This document shows, piece by piece, positions 24,328-31,821 of a stretch of DNA of 42,776 nucleotides. Where the stretch lies: the NCBI GenBank assembly GCA_035633755.1, contig DASQEH010000113.1, positions 1 through 42,776 on the forward strand, given 5' to 3'. Source of the DNA: DASQEH01 sp035633755 (lineage in GTDB: Bacteria; Actinomycetota; Actinomycetes; Propionibacteriales; Nocardioidaceae). The position numbers and the translations under genes were made by a program. The notes beneath the pieces are model-generated. The model was given only the letters and a program-made list of their open reading frames with translations. It had not been told where the DNA came from and ran no database searches. How positions within the stretch are numbered: the stretch's first letter is position 1; the number at the start of each line of letters is the position of its first letter.

Positions 24328-25273
24328 GGTCGGTCTCCTCCTCGTCGAGCCGTCCTTCAGTGAAGGCTCGTAGTAGTTCGGTCACTCGCTCGCCGATGAG
24401 GCGCTGCGAGTCCAGGGCCATCGCCCCGATATGTGGCGTCATGACGACGGTGTCCAGCTCGGCGAAGCGAGACACCACGCCCTCGCCTTCCTCCTCATGC
24501 ACGTCCAAGCCTGCGCCGGCCACGGTCGACCCGGTGGTGAGCTCGTCGTACAACGCCTTCTCGTCGACGACTCCGCCACGTGCCATGTTGATCAGCAGCG
24601 ACCCCGGCCGCATCGCTGACAGCACCGAGGCGTCGATGAGGTGGTGAGTCGTCTCATCGAGGGGGACATGGACGCACAAGAAGTCGGCTTCGGCCACCAC
24701 TTGGTCGAAGCCGGTCAACGCTATTCCGCGTTCCTTCAGCTGCCCGGCGATGGCGTCGCTCGGGTTGCCTACGCACCCTAGGACCCGCATGCCCCACGCC
24801 GCGCCCATCTGCCCGACCAGACCGCCGATGTTGCCGGCACCGACGATGCCGAGAGTCTTGCCGGTGAGCAGCGCTCCGCCGAGCTGCGGCTTGGGCCAGT
24901 GTCCCTGGCGGATCAACCTGTCCGCCAGCGCGACCTTGCGGGCCAGGGACAGCAGCAGTGCGAAGGTGAACTCGGCCACCGGCGGGGCCGACATGCCGGG
25001 TACCCGCACGACCCGAATGCCGTGCTCGTGGGCGTAGTCGACATCGATGTTGTCCAGGCCGGAGCCGGCACGCAGCAGGAGCCGAAGGTCGCGCGCCTGC
25101 GACAAGACGTCGGCCGAGAACGAGACACCGCTCCGCAGCACCGCGACCTCACGGTCGGCCAGCGCTTGCTGCAGCTCGAAGGGGCTGACCCCGACTGCCA
25201 GCCGGACATCGTGGTCGCGCTCGAGGGCCACCACCGTCTGCGGGTCGATGGGGCTGGCGATGAGGATCTTCAC
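24311..25273 (-). CDS. D-2-hydroxyacid dehydrogenase, possible phosphonopyruvate reductase
   Basis: A 320-residue NAD(P)-dependent dehydrogenase of the D-isomer 2-hydroxyacid (SerA-like) family. The cofactor motif GAGNIG is at 145-150, and the catalytic residues appear as Arg232 (MARGG), Glu260 (LDVHEEE) and His281 (TPHIG). There is no C-terminal ACT domain, so it is not a standard feedback-controlled phosphoglycerate dehydrogenase. The GTG at 25273 overlaps the kinase stop as GTGA, and the gene overlaps the PEP mutase gene downstream. Phosphonopyruvate resembles 3-phosphohydroxypyruvate, the natural substrate type of this family, so reduction of phosphonopyruvate to phosphonolactate is the likely reaction here. 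That would pull the unfavourable mutase equilibrium forward. Confidence 0.85.
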   Translation of the reverse strand: MKILIASPIDPQTVVALERDHDVRLAVGVSPFELQQALADREVAVLRSGVSFSADVLSQARDLRLLLRAGSGLDNIDVDYAHEHGIRVVRVPGMSAPPVAEFTFALLLSLARKVALADRLIRQGHWPKPQLGGALLTGKTLGIVGAGNIGGLVGQMGAAWGMRVLGCVGNPSDAIAGQLKERGIALTGFDQVVAEADFLCVHVPLDETTHHLIDASVLSAMRPGSLLINMARGGVVDEKALYDELTTGSTVAGAGLDVHEEEGEGVVSRFAELDTVVMTPHIGAMALDSQRLIGERVTELLRAFTEGRLDEEETDLEHVA

Positions 25274-26010
25274 GCGGACAGGGCCTTCCAGTGGGTACGG
25301 ATGCATTCGGCGACCTCAGAGCACACGGCGTCCAGGGGTCGGGTGGCGTCGATGACGACGAAGGAGGGGACGACGTCACGCAGACCGAGATACTGCTGTC
25401 TGCGTTGTTCGAGCCACTCGGGGCTCGCCTCGGGCTTGCGCGCATACAGGACATCGGATGGGGCATCAAGGCAGATGACCAGCCCCGGCTTGGGGTAGAC
25501 GTGCTGCAGCATCCAGCCGTGCACCCGGGCGACCAAGCCTCGCCGCACGCCCTGCGCCGTGATGTCGGTGTGGTAGTAGTCGGCAAAGAAGTGCCGGTCG
25601 AAGATGACGATGTATCCGCGAGCCGAGTACACGGTGGCCACCAGCTGTCGCAACCATTCCTCGCCCATCCACACTGTCAGTCGGGCGCTGTCGCGCGCGG
25701 AGCGTCTCCAGTCAGCGGGTCGGCTCGACTCCCCACCCGCCGGCGAGGTGCTGAGCCTGCTGGCGACGAGATCTGGCCGGCCCCCTCGAGCCCGCTTGGC
25801 GGCAAGGAGGAGTCGTGTGGTGGGCAGCATGAGCGAGCTGGCTTCGAGATTGACGCCCATGTAGATGGTCTTCACCGGAGCAGGCAGCGCCGCAGTTCTC
25901 AGCGACGCGCTGACCGTGCTCTTGCCAGCACCGTCGGCACCCACGAGAGCCACGGTGAGCCGTGCCCGCCGAGGTCCGCGCGACGACGGCGATGTCGGTT
26001 CCAAGACCAT
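25270..26010 (-). CDS. Thymidylate-kinase-like P-loop kinase
   Basis: A 246-residue nucleotide-kinase-fold protein. The P-loop GADGAGKST lies near residue 24, VIFDRHFFADYY supplies the DR motif of thymidylate kinases, and a lid-like Arg-rich stretch (EWLEQRRQQY) follows LDAPSDVLYARK. Sequence between the P-loop and DR motif is longer than in dTMP kinase, so the acceptor is probably not dTMP. It may phosphorylate a nucleotide, sugar or small acid of this pathway. I choose the ATG at 26010; a TTG at 26016 is possible and neither has a strong ribosome site. The stop overlaps the dehydrogenase start, tying it to the phosphonate genes. Confidence 0.78.
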   Translation of the reverse strand: MVLEPTSPSSRGPRRARLTVALVGADGAGKSTVSASLRTAALPAPVKTIYMGVNLEASSLMLPTTRLLLAAKRARGGRPDLVASRLSTSPAGGESSRPADWRRSARDSARLTVWMGEEWLRQLVATVYSARGYIVIFDRHFFADYYHTDITAQGVRRGLVARVHGWMLQHVYPKPGLVICLDAPSDVLYARKPEASPEWLEQRRQQYLGLRDVVPSFVVIDATRPLDAVCSEVAECIRTHWKALSA

Positions 26011-26121
26011 GTCCAATCTGTTCAGTGTTGCGTCGATGGCGCGTGCTGATCACGCGGGGCTCGTGCGGTCGCACGCGCCCGCTCCGGCTTTCAACCGGTG
26101 CTGCTTGCTACCCGTGCCGTC

Positions 26122-27249
26122 TCACAGCGGCGCCTTGGCGACGCCCCGAGCGGCCGACAGTACTGCGCGGCCCAGCTCGGCGATGTCGCAAGGGTAGGGG
26201 TGGGAGACTTTCGCCGCCGGCCGCTCGGCGAGGATCTTGTGCAGCAGCTCGCTCTCCAGCGCCTCGGCAGTCTCGATCGTCGCGCTACGGCGTTCCGGGA
26301 ACGCATACCTGAACTGCGTGTAGCACGCCATCACATCGGTTCGCTCGTCGGCCAGTGAGGCTGCCATCCGCCCGGCCACCTCGGTCGGGCCGGCGTCCTC
26401 CACGACGATGTCGGCTGACTCCGAGCTGAGGACAAGGACCACGGCGTCCAGTGAGCCGCGCAGGCTGATGGCCTCGGGACCGAACAGGTCAGCCGGCGGA
26501 ATCTGCACGTAGGCCTGCCGCGCGACGATCGGCGCGCCCTTGCGGAACAACGCCCCCCCGGGTACGGCGGATGTGGCCGCCGCGTTGGTGAGTGCAGCAG
26601 CGCTCTTCCAGGCGGACAGCCGGGTGCGCTCAGCCCGGGTCCGGGACGCGAGAATCTCTGGCATCTGATCCAGATGCCAGGCCCAGAGCCGAATCGGCTC
26701 GGGCACGCCAAGCATGCTGCCGTCCCCGGGGAGGTAAACCCACTCGTCACCGACGTAGGACGCGCCTTGTCTCATGCACGCGAGCAGGCTCTCGGTCTTG
26801 CCGCTCTTGGCCCAGCCCGTGACGAGCACGCCCAGGGAGTCCAGGACGAAAGCGGAGGCGTGCAGCGGCAGAACGCCCTTGTCCAAGGCCGTGAGGTTGA
26901 TGATCGCTAGCAGGTGCGGGACCGCTGGCAGGGCACGCTCACAGACGATCTCTGGACGGCTGCCGACGTGTTCGAACGGAATGAGGGCACGGGCAGGGGT
27001 GTTTGCCTTGCCTTGGAGCACGAAGAAGCCGTCCTCGTTGAAACCCGTCTGACCGAGGCCGACGTAGTGCAAAGGCCCTGTTGCAATGGTGTCGACGAAG
27101 CGCACGACGATATCGGGATCACGGGTCAATGTCGCGCGCAGCGGACCGAGCTGTCGCTCCACTTTCGCGATATCGCTTCGCGTGGCGTCGATGAGCCGAA
27201 TTCCGACGATGCCGTGCAAGTCGAATTCAACGGAGGTCGTGTCAGGCAT
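26122..27249 (-). CDS. HPr kinase-like ATPase of the polysaccharide operon
   Basis: A 375-residue protein whose middle resembles the HPr kinase/phosphorylase catalytic domain: LPLHASAFVLDSLG (127-140), then the P-loop GWAKSGKTE (145-153), then GDEWVYL, a capped-strand motif typical of this group. The N-terminal 120 residues do not match HprK and may bind a partner. Distant HprK-like kinases occur in many polysaccharide and peptide-modification clusters, and some phosphorylate a non-HPr substrate; the target here is unknown. It follows the sugar transferase by 26 bp and precedes the thymidylate-kinase-like gene by 111 bp, in the same direction. Confidence 0.78.
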   Translation of the reverse strand: MPDTTSVEFDLHGIVGIRLIDATRSDIAKVERQLGPLRATLTRDPDIVVRFVDTIATGPLHYVGLGQTGFNEDGFFVLQGKANTPARALIPFEHVGSRPEIVCERALPAVPHLLAIINLTALDKGVLPLHASAFVLDSLGVLVTGWAKSGKTESLLACMRQGASYVGDEWVYLPGDGSMLGVPEPIRLWAWHLDQMPEILASRTRAERTRLSAWKSAAALTNAAATSAVPGGALFRKGAPIVARQAYVQIPPADLFGPEAISLRGSLDAVVLVLSSESADIVVEDAGPTEVAGRMAASLADERTDVMACYTQFRYAFPERRSATIETAEALESELLHKILAERPAAKVSHPYPCDIAELGRAVLSAARGVAKAPL

Positions 27250-27275
27250 GAGTGTTGTGGTAACGGACCGAAAGG

Positions 27276-28709
27276 TCAGCTACCCCTCCCGCCGACAGCC
27301 TGGGCAATGGTCTGCAGGATGATCTTGATATCCATCCACAACGACCAGTTCTCGATGTAGTAGTTGTCGAACGTCGCCCGGTCGGCAATATCGGTGTCCC
27401 CGCGCAGCCCGTTGACCTGTGCCCAGCCGGTCAAGCCGACTGGCACCCGGTGGCGAGCGATGTAGCGAGGGAACCGCTCTGCGAACTCGTCCACGAACAG
27501 CGGCCGCTCGGGTCTCGGTCCCACCAGGCTCATGTCGCCACGCACGACGTTCCAGAGCTGAGGAAGCTCGTCGAGGGAGAGGTTGCGCAGGGTGCGTCCG
27601 ACCCGCCCGAGGCGCGGGTCAGCGGCGATGCTCCACCGCTGCGCCGACTCGTTCTCGTCCGCGGGCTTCAGGGACCGGAACTTGTAGATGGTGAAGCGCT
27701 TGCCGTCCAGGCCGACCCGCTCCTGCTTGAAGATGACGCCCGGTCCGCCTTCGAAGCGGACGGCGAGTGCGCAGAGGGCGAGAACCGGGCTCAACACCAC
27801 CAGGCCGACGCTCGCCAGCACCAGGTCGAAGACTCGCTTGATCCGCCAGGTGAGCGTTCGGTAGGAGGCCCGCGTCAGCCGGGTCAGCGGCAGACCCCAG
27901 ATCAGCTCGGTGTTCTTTCCTGCCCCGTGCAGCTCATAGAGTCGCGGGACGAAGAAGATCTCGCAGGAGAGCCGGTCGCAGGTACGCAGCATGTCGACCA
28001 TGACCGATTCGCGCGATGTCGTGAAGGCGACGATGACGGTGTGGATCCGGTGCTCGACCAGCTGGTGTGTCAGTCCTCTGGTGCCGCCCAGCAGAGGGAT
28101 GTGCCTCTCCGAGCCAGGCACGAGGGGCTCGTCGTCAATGAAGCCCACGGGGGTGAGGCCGTACTCGGGGTGGTCGAGCAAAGCCTCGGCAAGCTGGTTG
28201 CCTACGTGACCACACCCGACAATCAAGGTCGGGTGACCGGTTCCAGCCGTCTTGCGATGGTTGCGCAACAGCGGATAAGCCACGGCCCGCCCTACACATG
28301 CCGCGGTGATGAACAGCAGCGACGCGTAGATCGGATTGGGACTCTGTGCCTTGAACAAGACGGCGCTGACCGACGTCGTGATCGCACCGGCGACCAATGC
28401 CCGTCCCGCGAGCCCTGGCAGCTCGTCAAGGAGCGACGGCGAGACGCGCGCCCGGTAGTGCCCGCCCACTGCATTGAAGGACAAGATCAGGACGGCCAGC
28501 ACCGCCGCTGACCGGAAGCTCACTGCTGGCACCACGAGGGTCAAGGCGATGATGTCGATGATGATGGCAACAGGAACGATGTCGGTGCCCAGCGACCCGA
28601 TACGACGACCACCCTGCGCGTCGCGCGGCGGGCCCACTCGCGCGTAGAGCGGCGAGCCAGTCGGGGTCACCGCCTGGGTACGGCGGGTGACCAGATTGCC
28701 GACCGACAC
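27276..28709 (-). CDS. Initiating polyprenyl-phosphate sugar-1-phosphate transferase
   Basis: A 477-residue enzyme of the WbaP/WcaJ (PssY-like) type. Four hydrophobic helices lie in residues 45-150, a Rossmann-like CoA-binding-type domain follows (TLIVGCGHVGNQLAEAL, 161-177), and the catalytic bacterial sugar transferase domain ends the protein: KRVFDL (291-296), KFRSL (343-347), DELPQLWNV (380-388), GDMSLVGPRPE (391-401) and GLTGWAQVNGLRG (425-437). It attaches the first sugar phosphate to undecaprenyl phosphate at the inner face of the membrane and so starts the repeat unit. The GTG at 28709 follows GGAGG closely; an ATG at 28826 would add an unlikely Cys-rich leader. It heads the tailoring operon. 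Confidence 0.9.
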   Translation of the reverse strand: MSVGNLVTRRTQAVTPTGSPLYARVGPPRDAQGGRRIGSLGTDIVPVAIIIDIIALTLVVPAVSFRSAAVLAVLILSFNAVGGHYRARVSPSLLDELPGLAGRALVAGAITTSVSAVLFKAQSPNPIYASLLFITAACVGRAVAYPLLRNHRKTAGTGHPTLIVGCGHVGNQLAEALLDHPEYGLTPVGFIDDEPLVPGSERHIPLLGGTRGLTHQLVEHRIHTVIVAFTTSRESVMVDMLRTCDRLSCEIFFVPRLYELHGAGKNTELIWGLPLTRLTRASYRTLTWRIKRVFDLVLASVGLVVLSPVLALCALAVRFEGGPGVIFKQERVGLDGKRFTIYKFRSLKPADENESAQRWSIAADPRLGRVGRTLRNLSLDELPQLWNVVRGDMSLVGPRPERPLFVDEFAERFPRYIARHRVPVGLTGWAQVNGLRGDTDIADRATFDNYYIENWSLWMDIKIILQTIAQAVGGRGS

Positions 28710-28767
28710 AAATCCTCCAACTTTTTTCAGACTCTGACCCACAGCAACAAACCAACTACGCAGCGCT

Positions 28768-28797
28768 ATAATGGCTCCGCAATAGCAGAACTGTCCA
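28768..28797 (-). promoter_or_regulatory. Candidate promoter of the sugar transferase/phosphonate operon
   Basis: On the minus strand TGGACA (28792-28797) is followed after 18 bases by CATTAT (28768-28773). The -35 matches 5 of 6 and the -10 matches 4 of 6 consensus bases. The surrounding 28.7-28.9 kb region is clearly AT-richer than the rest. The predicted leader would be about 50 bases. Confidence 0.4.
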
Positions 28798-28814
28798 TAC
28801 ACCGACAAGGTGTA
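28798..28814. repeat. Small inverted repeat next to the operon promoter
   Basis: TACACC-GACAA-GGTGTA has perfect six-base arms directly upstream of the candidate -35 box at 28792-28797. Its position would suit an operator for an activator or repressor of the operon. Confidence 0.35.
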
Positions 28815-28941
28815 GGTACCGGACACCTCGCCCTCGCTGCTTTATACACTAGGTAACTAACCACTGACTCTCTGTACGCGAGATGCCAGCGGTCCCGAGT
28901 CATGAACGACTCTCCGAGCGATTGGTTACGTGCGACTTCGA

Positions 28942-28959
28942 CGTGGGTCGTGGCCCACG
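28942..28959 (-). terminator. Hairpin after the sulfotransferase gene
   Basis: CGTGGG (28942-28947) pairs with CCCACG (28954-28959) around a six-base loop, starting about five bases past the minus-strand stop of the sulfotransferase gene. It lacks a T run and is short, so it is only a candidate terminator. Confidence 0.35.
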
Positions 28960-28963
28960 GCGA

Positions 28964-29896
28964 TCATGCCTGCGGGCGGCTCCACGCCGCCGGAATCCGC
29001 ATTCCTCGCACGCTCAATTGCGCTTGCAAGCGCACATTGTACGGTCGATAGAACTCGGTCATTCTTGCCCTTTCGGCGGTGGTCATCGATTCTGCCGCAG
29101 GTGCCCTATTGACCGCGTAGTACATACTTCTCAGCGACCGCTTCATCGCCGAATGGCGATGGAAGAACGCCTCGCCACGGCGGTTGAGCGCTACTGCCGC
29201 TTGCTGGAATACCTTGTTGCGATATTGCTCGGTCTTGTTATCCACGGGGAATTGATGGTCGTCGAAGACGGTCGCGTCGATATCGAGCCAAGTGCAAAGG
29301 TCTGTCATTGTCTGGCGGGGGTCGGCCGCGACGTCATCGAAGAACAATGTCCGTAGCCGGTCGCCGAACTCGTCCGCCCACTCCTCGAACCACCGCGCGT
29401 AGCAACCGCCGCCCAAGCCCCAGAAGGGCTGGTGCTCGACGTCTGCGTCAACGCCGGCCTCATGCAGCTCCTCGCACCGGTCCAGATAGGCAGTGAAGGT
29501 CATGTCCTTGGGGATACGGGTCCGGCTCTTGACGAACTGGAACCATGACCAGCAGCGCTCCTCCGGTTCGCGCAGACTCACTACTGCGCGCACTCCGGGG
29601 CAGGTCTCGCGCAGGCCTCGCGCCAGTGCTCGACCGCCATAGAAGTACCCCGGAGTCGCCTCAACCGCATACCTCTGCATCGAGCAGCCCCGGAAGTGCG
29701 CTGCATAGTCCTCAAGTGGGCCTGGGGCCTCCCCATATCGCAGCGGACTGAAGTACCGAAGCTCCTTGACGTCGGACCCACACACATCGGGATGGCTGCT
29801 CAGGTAGTTGAAGAGCGACGTGGTACCGGCCTTGCTGACACCGACGATGACGAGGTTGGGCAGCCGTGGCGCTGAGCCATCGGCGGGAGCGGTCAC
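28964..29896 (-). CDS. Sulfotransferase (PAPS-dependent)
   Basis: A 310-residue sulfotransferase. The PAPS loop is VIVGVSKAGTTSLFNYL (loop residues 21-27), and SLREPEERCWSWFQF provides the 3'-phosphate contact. SDVKELRYFSPLRYG, after the loop, and RYAVEATPGYFYGG follow the same pattern as in the 15083 protein (EATPTYSYGG), so these two are likely paralogues with related acceptors. It would sulfate a sugar or lipid-linked oligosaccharide in the cytoplasm. The GTG at 29896 has GAAAGGA upstream. It lies 66 bp after the sulfotransferase ending at 29963 and may be the last gene of the glycosyltransferase-deacetylase-sulfotransferase operon. Confidence 0.87.
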   Translation of the reverse strand: MTAPADGSAPRLPNLVIVGVSKAGTTSLFNYLSSHPDVCGSDVKELRYFSPLRYGEAPGPLEDYAAHFRGCSMQRYAVEATPGYFYGGRALARGLRETCPGVRAVVSLREPEERCWSWFQFVKSRTRIPKDMTFTAYLDRCEELHEAGVDADVEHQPFWGLGGGCYARWFEEWADEFGDRLRTLFFDDVAADPRQTMTDLCTWLDIDATVFDDHQFPVDNKTEQYRNKVFQQAAVALNRRGEAFFHRHSAMKRSLRSMYYAVNRAPAAESMTTAERARMTEFYRPYNVRLQAQLSVRGMRIPAAWSRPQA

Positions 29897-29962
29897 GGAC
29901 GTCCTTTCGGTGAGCGAGCGGTTTCGGAGGCCGGCCTACGTGGTCGAGCAGTCTCCCACGGG

Positions 29963-31060
29963 CTAGCCGGTGGGATCACGCAGTACGTTCCAGACCTCGC
30001 GGAGGTCTTTCACGGAGCGGCCGTGCTGCACCTTGCGCAGTGCATCGCTCAGCCGCACCGCCTTGCGGGAGCGAACTCGGCCGAGGACCTCTTCGAGGTG
30101 AGCTACTCGCTCGGCGAGCTCCTCGGGCCGGGCGTCGAGGGGCAGCGTCGGCGCGGGGACCTCGAAGCTCACCCTGCTGTCCCAGTCACTGCGTCGGTGA
30201 CGTAGGTCGTCGCCTGTCGGGAGCCACGACCGGTCTGAGCCGGGTGGTGGGAACCGTCCGCGGGTCAAGGCGCTGGTCGGCTCATACCCGAAGAACCCAG
30301 CAAGCGGTGCTGTCGACTCGAGTGCGGCATAGTCGGCCGGCGTCGCGGTGCTCGACCAGCTCTCGGCCCGGCGGGCATCGAGCGGGTCACGGGTGATCGT
30401 GCTGCCGTCGGAAGCGCGCGGCGCCCCCTTGTCCTGCTGCACCCGGTGGTGCTCCAGCAGCGCACCGGACCACGGCTCGTCCAGGTATTCGACGAGCTCT
30501 CGCAGCACCGGCTCGGCTTCAGCGACGAGGTCCTCGTACCGGCAGGCCACGAAACGGGCTCCGAGGTCCGTCGCGGCGTTCACCATCTCGATATTGGTCG
30601 CCTGCCAGTACGCCAGCGCTTGTTCGAAGGTGTAGTGGAAGGACTTGCGCAGTGACACAGCAACGGCACCCGGGTGGCGCACGATGCCCACGAACACCGC
30701 ATCGGGGAAGACCTGTGCCATGGCCGGCATGTGGGCTGTGTGGAAGGGGGTCTTCTCGCCCCATCGAGGCTTCCCCTGTCCGGCGGCGTGGCGCTCGAAC
30801 ATACCGCCGTAGAACTCGCGCAGGCGCGCATCGACCTCGTCCTCCGTCCAGTCCAACCGGCGGTACCACTGGTTGCCGTGTCGCCAGTTCGGTATCGACT
30901 TCATGGCCAGCAATCCGCCCATGAAGCCGGTCTCCTCCCCGACCGCGATGTTGGGGTGGCTGTCGAGGACGAGCCTGAGCATGGTGGAGCCCGAGCGCAT
31001 CGAGCCGACCACGAAGATCGGGCCGGCCTTCGCCGGCGGCTCGATCGGGTCCCCGCTCAC
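29963..31060 (-). CDS. Sulfotransferase with C-terminal extension
   Basis: A 365-residue sulfotransferase. The PAPS loop GSMRSGST is at 19-26, followed by LVLDSHPNIAVGEE, a pattern of the Sulfotransfer_3 group, and GIVRHPGAVAVSLRKSF supplies the 3'-phosphate contact. About 110 residues beyond the core end in a Glu/Arg-rich likely coiled coil (ELAERVAHLEEVLGRVRSRK) that could support oligomerisation or binding to a partner. I place the start at the GTG at 31060, which overlaps the deacetylase stop as GTGA; the open frame extends further upstream, but that part lies within the deacetylase gene and looks like shadow sequence. Confidence 0.85.
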   Translation of the reverse strand: MSGDPIEPPAKAGPIFVVGSMRSGSTMLRLVLDSHPNIAVGEETGFMGGLLAMKSIPNWRHGNQWYRRLDWTEDEVDARLREFYGGMFERHAAGQGKPRWGEKTPFHTAHMPAMAQVFPDAVFVGIVRHPGAVAVSLRKSFHYTFEQALAYWQATNIEMVNAATDLGARFVACRYEDLVAEAEPVLRELVEYLDEPWSGALLEHHRVQQDKGAPRASDGSTITRDPLDARRAESWSSTATPADYAALESTAPLAGFFGYEPTSALTRGRFPPPGSDRSWLPTGDDLRHRRSDWDSRVSFEVPAPTLPLDARPEELAERVAHLEEVLGRVRSRKAVRLSDALRKVQHGRSVKDLREVWNVLRDPTG

Positions 31061-31821
31061 GAGCCTGACCCGCGGTGCAGTGCGCGCTGCGCCCGCTTCG
31101 CGAGGTCGTACCCGCGTCCGGTTCGCAGCGGTAGGTACGACCGGGCTGACTTGACCTGCAGGCTGCGCACGCTGTTGCCGTGGTAGATGCCTACGCGAGG
31201 GATCGCGTACGGCCCGCGACGCTCGGGGCCCTCGGGAAGTGTGAACGCCCAGGTGTAGCCGGCTTGTCGAGCAGCGGCACGCACCCCTTCGTCGTGCCGT
31301 CCGCGGGGATAGGCCAGCATGCGTACCGGTCGGTGGAGCAGTGACTCGAGGAGCTCGCGGCTGCTCCGAAGATCCTCGACGCACGCCTCGAAGGACAGCG
31401 ACGTGAGGTCGACATGGGCATAGCTGTGCGACTGGAAGCTCACCCCCATGGACTGCATCTCGAGTACCTGTTGCTCGTCGAGCGTCGTGAGCTCGTAGTC
31501 AGGAGGCGTGTCCACCCAGTCCACCCGCTTGCCGCCCGCTGTCAGCGTCTGCGCCACCAGGAACACCGTCATCGGTAAGCGGTAACGGGCGACGACGGGC
31601 ATCGCGTGCTCGTAAAGCCCCGCGAACCCGTCATCGAAGGTGAGCGCAGCCATGCCACGTGGCAGCCGACCCGAGCGGTCCAGCCGATCGACGGCCTCGT
31701 GCAGAGGGAGTACCTGCCGGGTATAGGCCAGCCAGTCACACTGAGCAGCGAACGCCTCAGGGTCCACAGCCAGCGGCGAGGTCCAGCGGGGCTCGATCGC
31801 GTGATAGCACAAGATGGTCAT
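31057..31821 (-). CDS. NodB-type polysaccharide deacetylase
   Basis: A 254-residue carbohydrate esterase 4 protein. The NodB motifs are visible: TFDDG at 61-65 with the catalytic base and a metal Asp, HSYAH at 132-136 with the metal His pair, and AYPRGRHDE, the later conserved loop. It lacks a signal peptide, so it probably removes N- or O-acetyl groups from lipid-linked or nucleotide-linked sugars inside the cell, which could free a site for sulfation. The ATG at 31821 overlaps the glycosyltransferase stop (ATGA), and its own stop overlaps the sulfotransferase start (GTGA). The three products are therefore made together. Confidence 0.88.
   Translation of the reverse strand: MTILCYHAIEPRWTSPLAVDPEAFAAQCDWLAYTRQVLPLHEAVDRLDRSGRLPRGMAALTFDDGFAGLYEHAMPVVARYRLPMTVFLVAQTLTAGGKRVDWVDTPPDYELTTLDEQQVLEMQSMGVSFQSHSYAHVDLTSLSFEACVEDLRSSRELLESLLHRPVRMLAYPRGRHDEGVRAAARQAGYTWAFTLPEGPERRGPYAIPRVGIYHGNSVRSLQVKSARSYLPLRTGRGYDLAKRAQRALHRGSGS

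Noticed and set aside
28767..28772. A perfect TATAAT on the plus strand
   Set aside because: There is no -35 partner at the correct distance and no plus-strand gene downstream; the genes to the right are on the minus strand.
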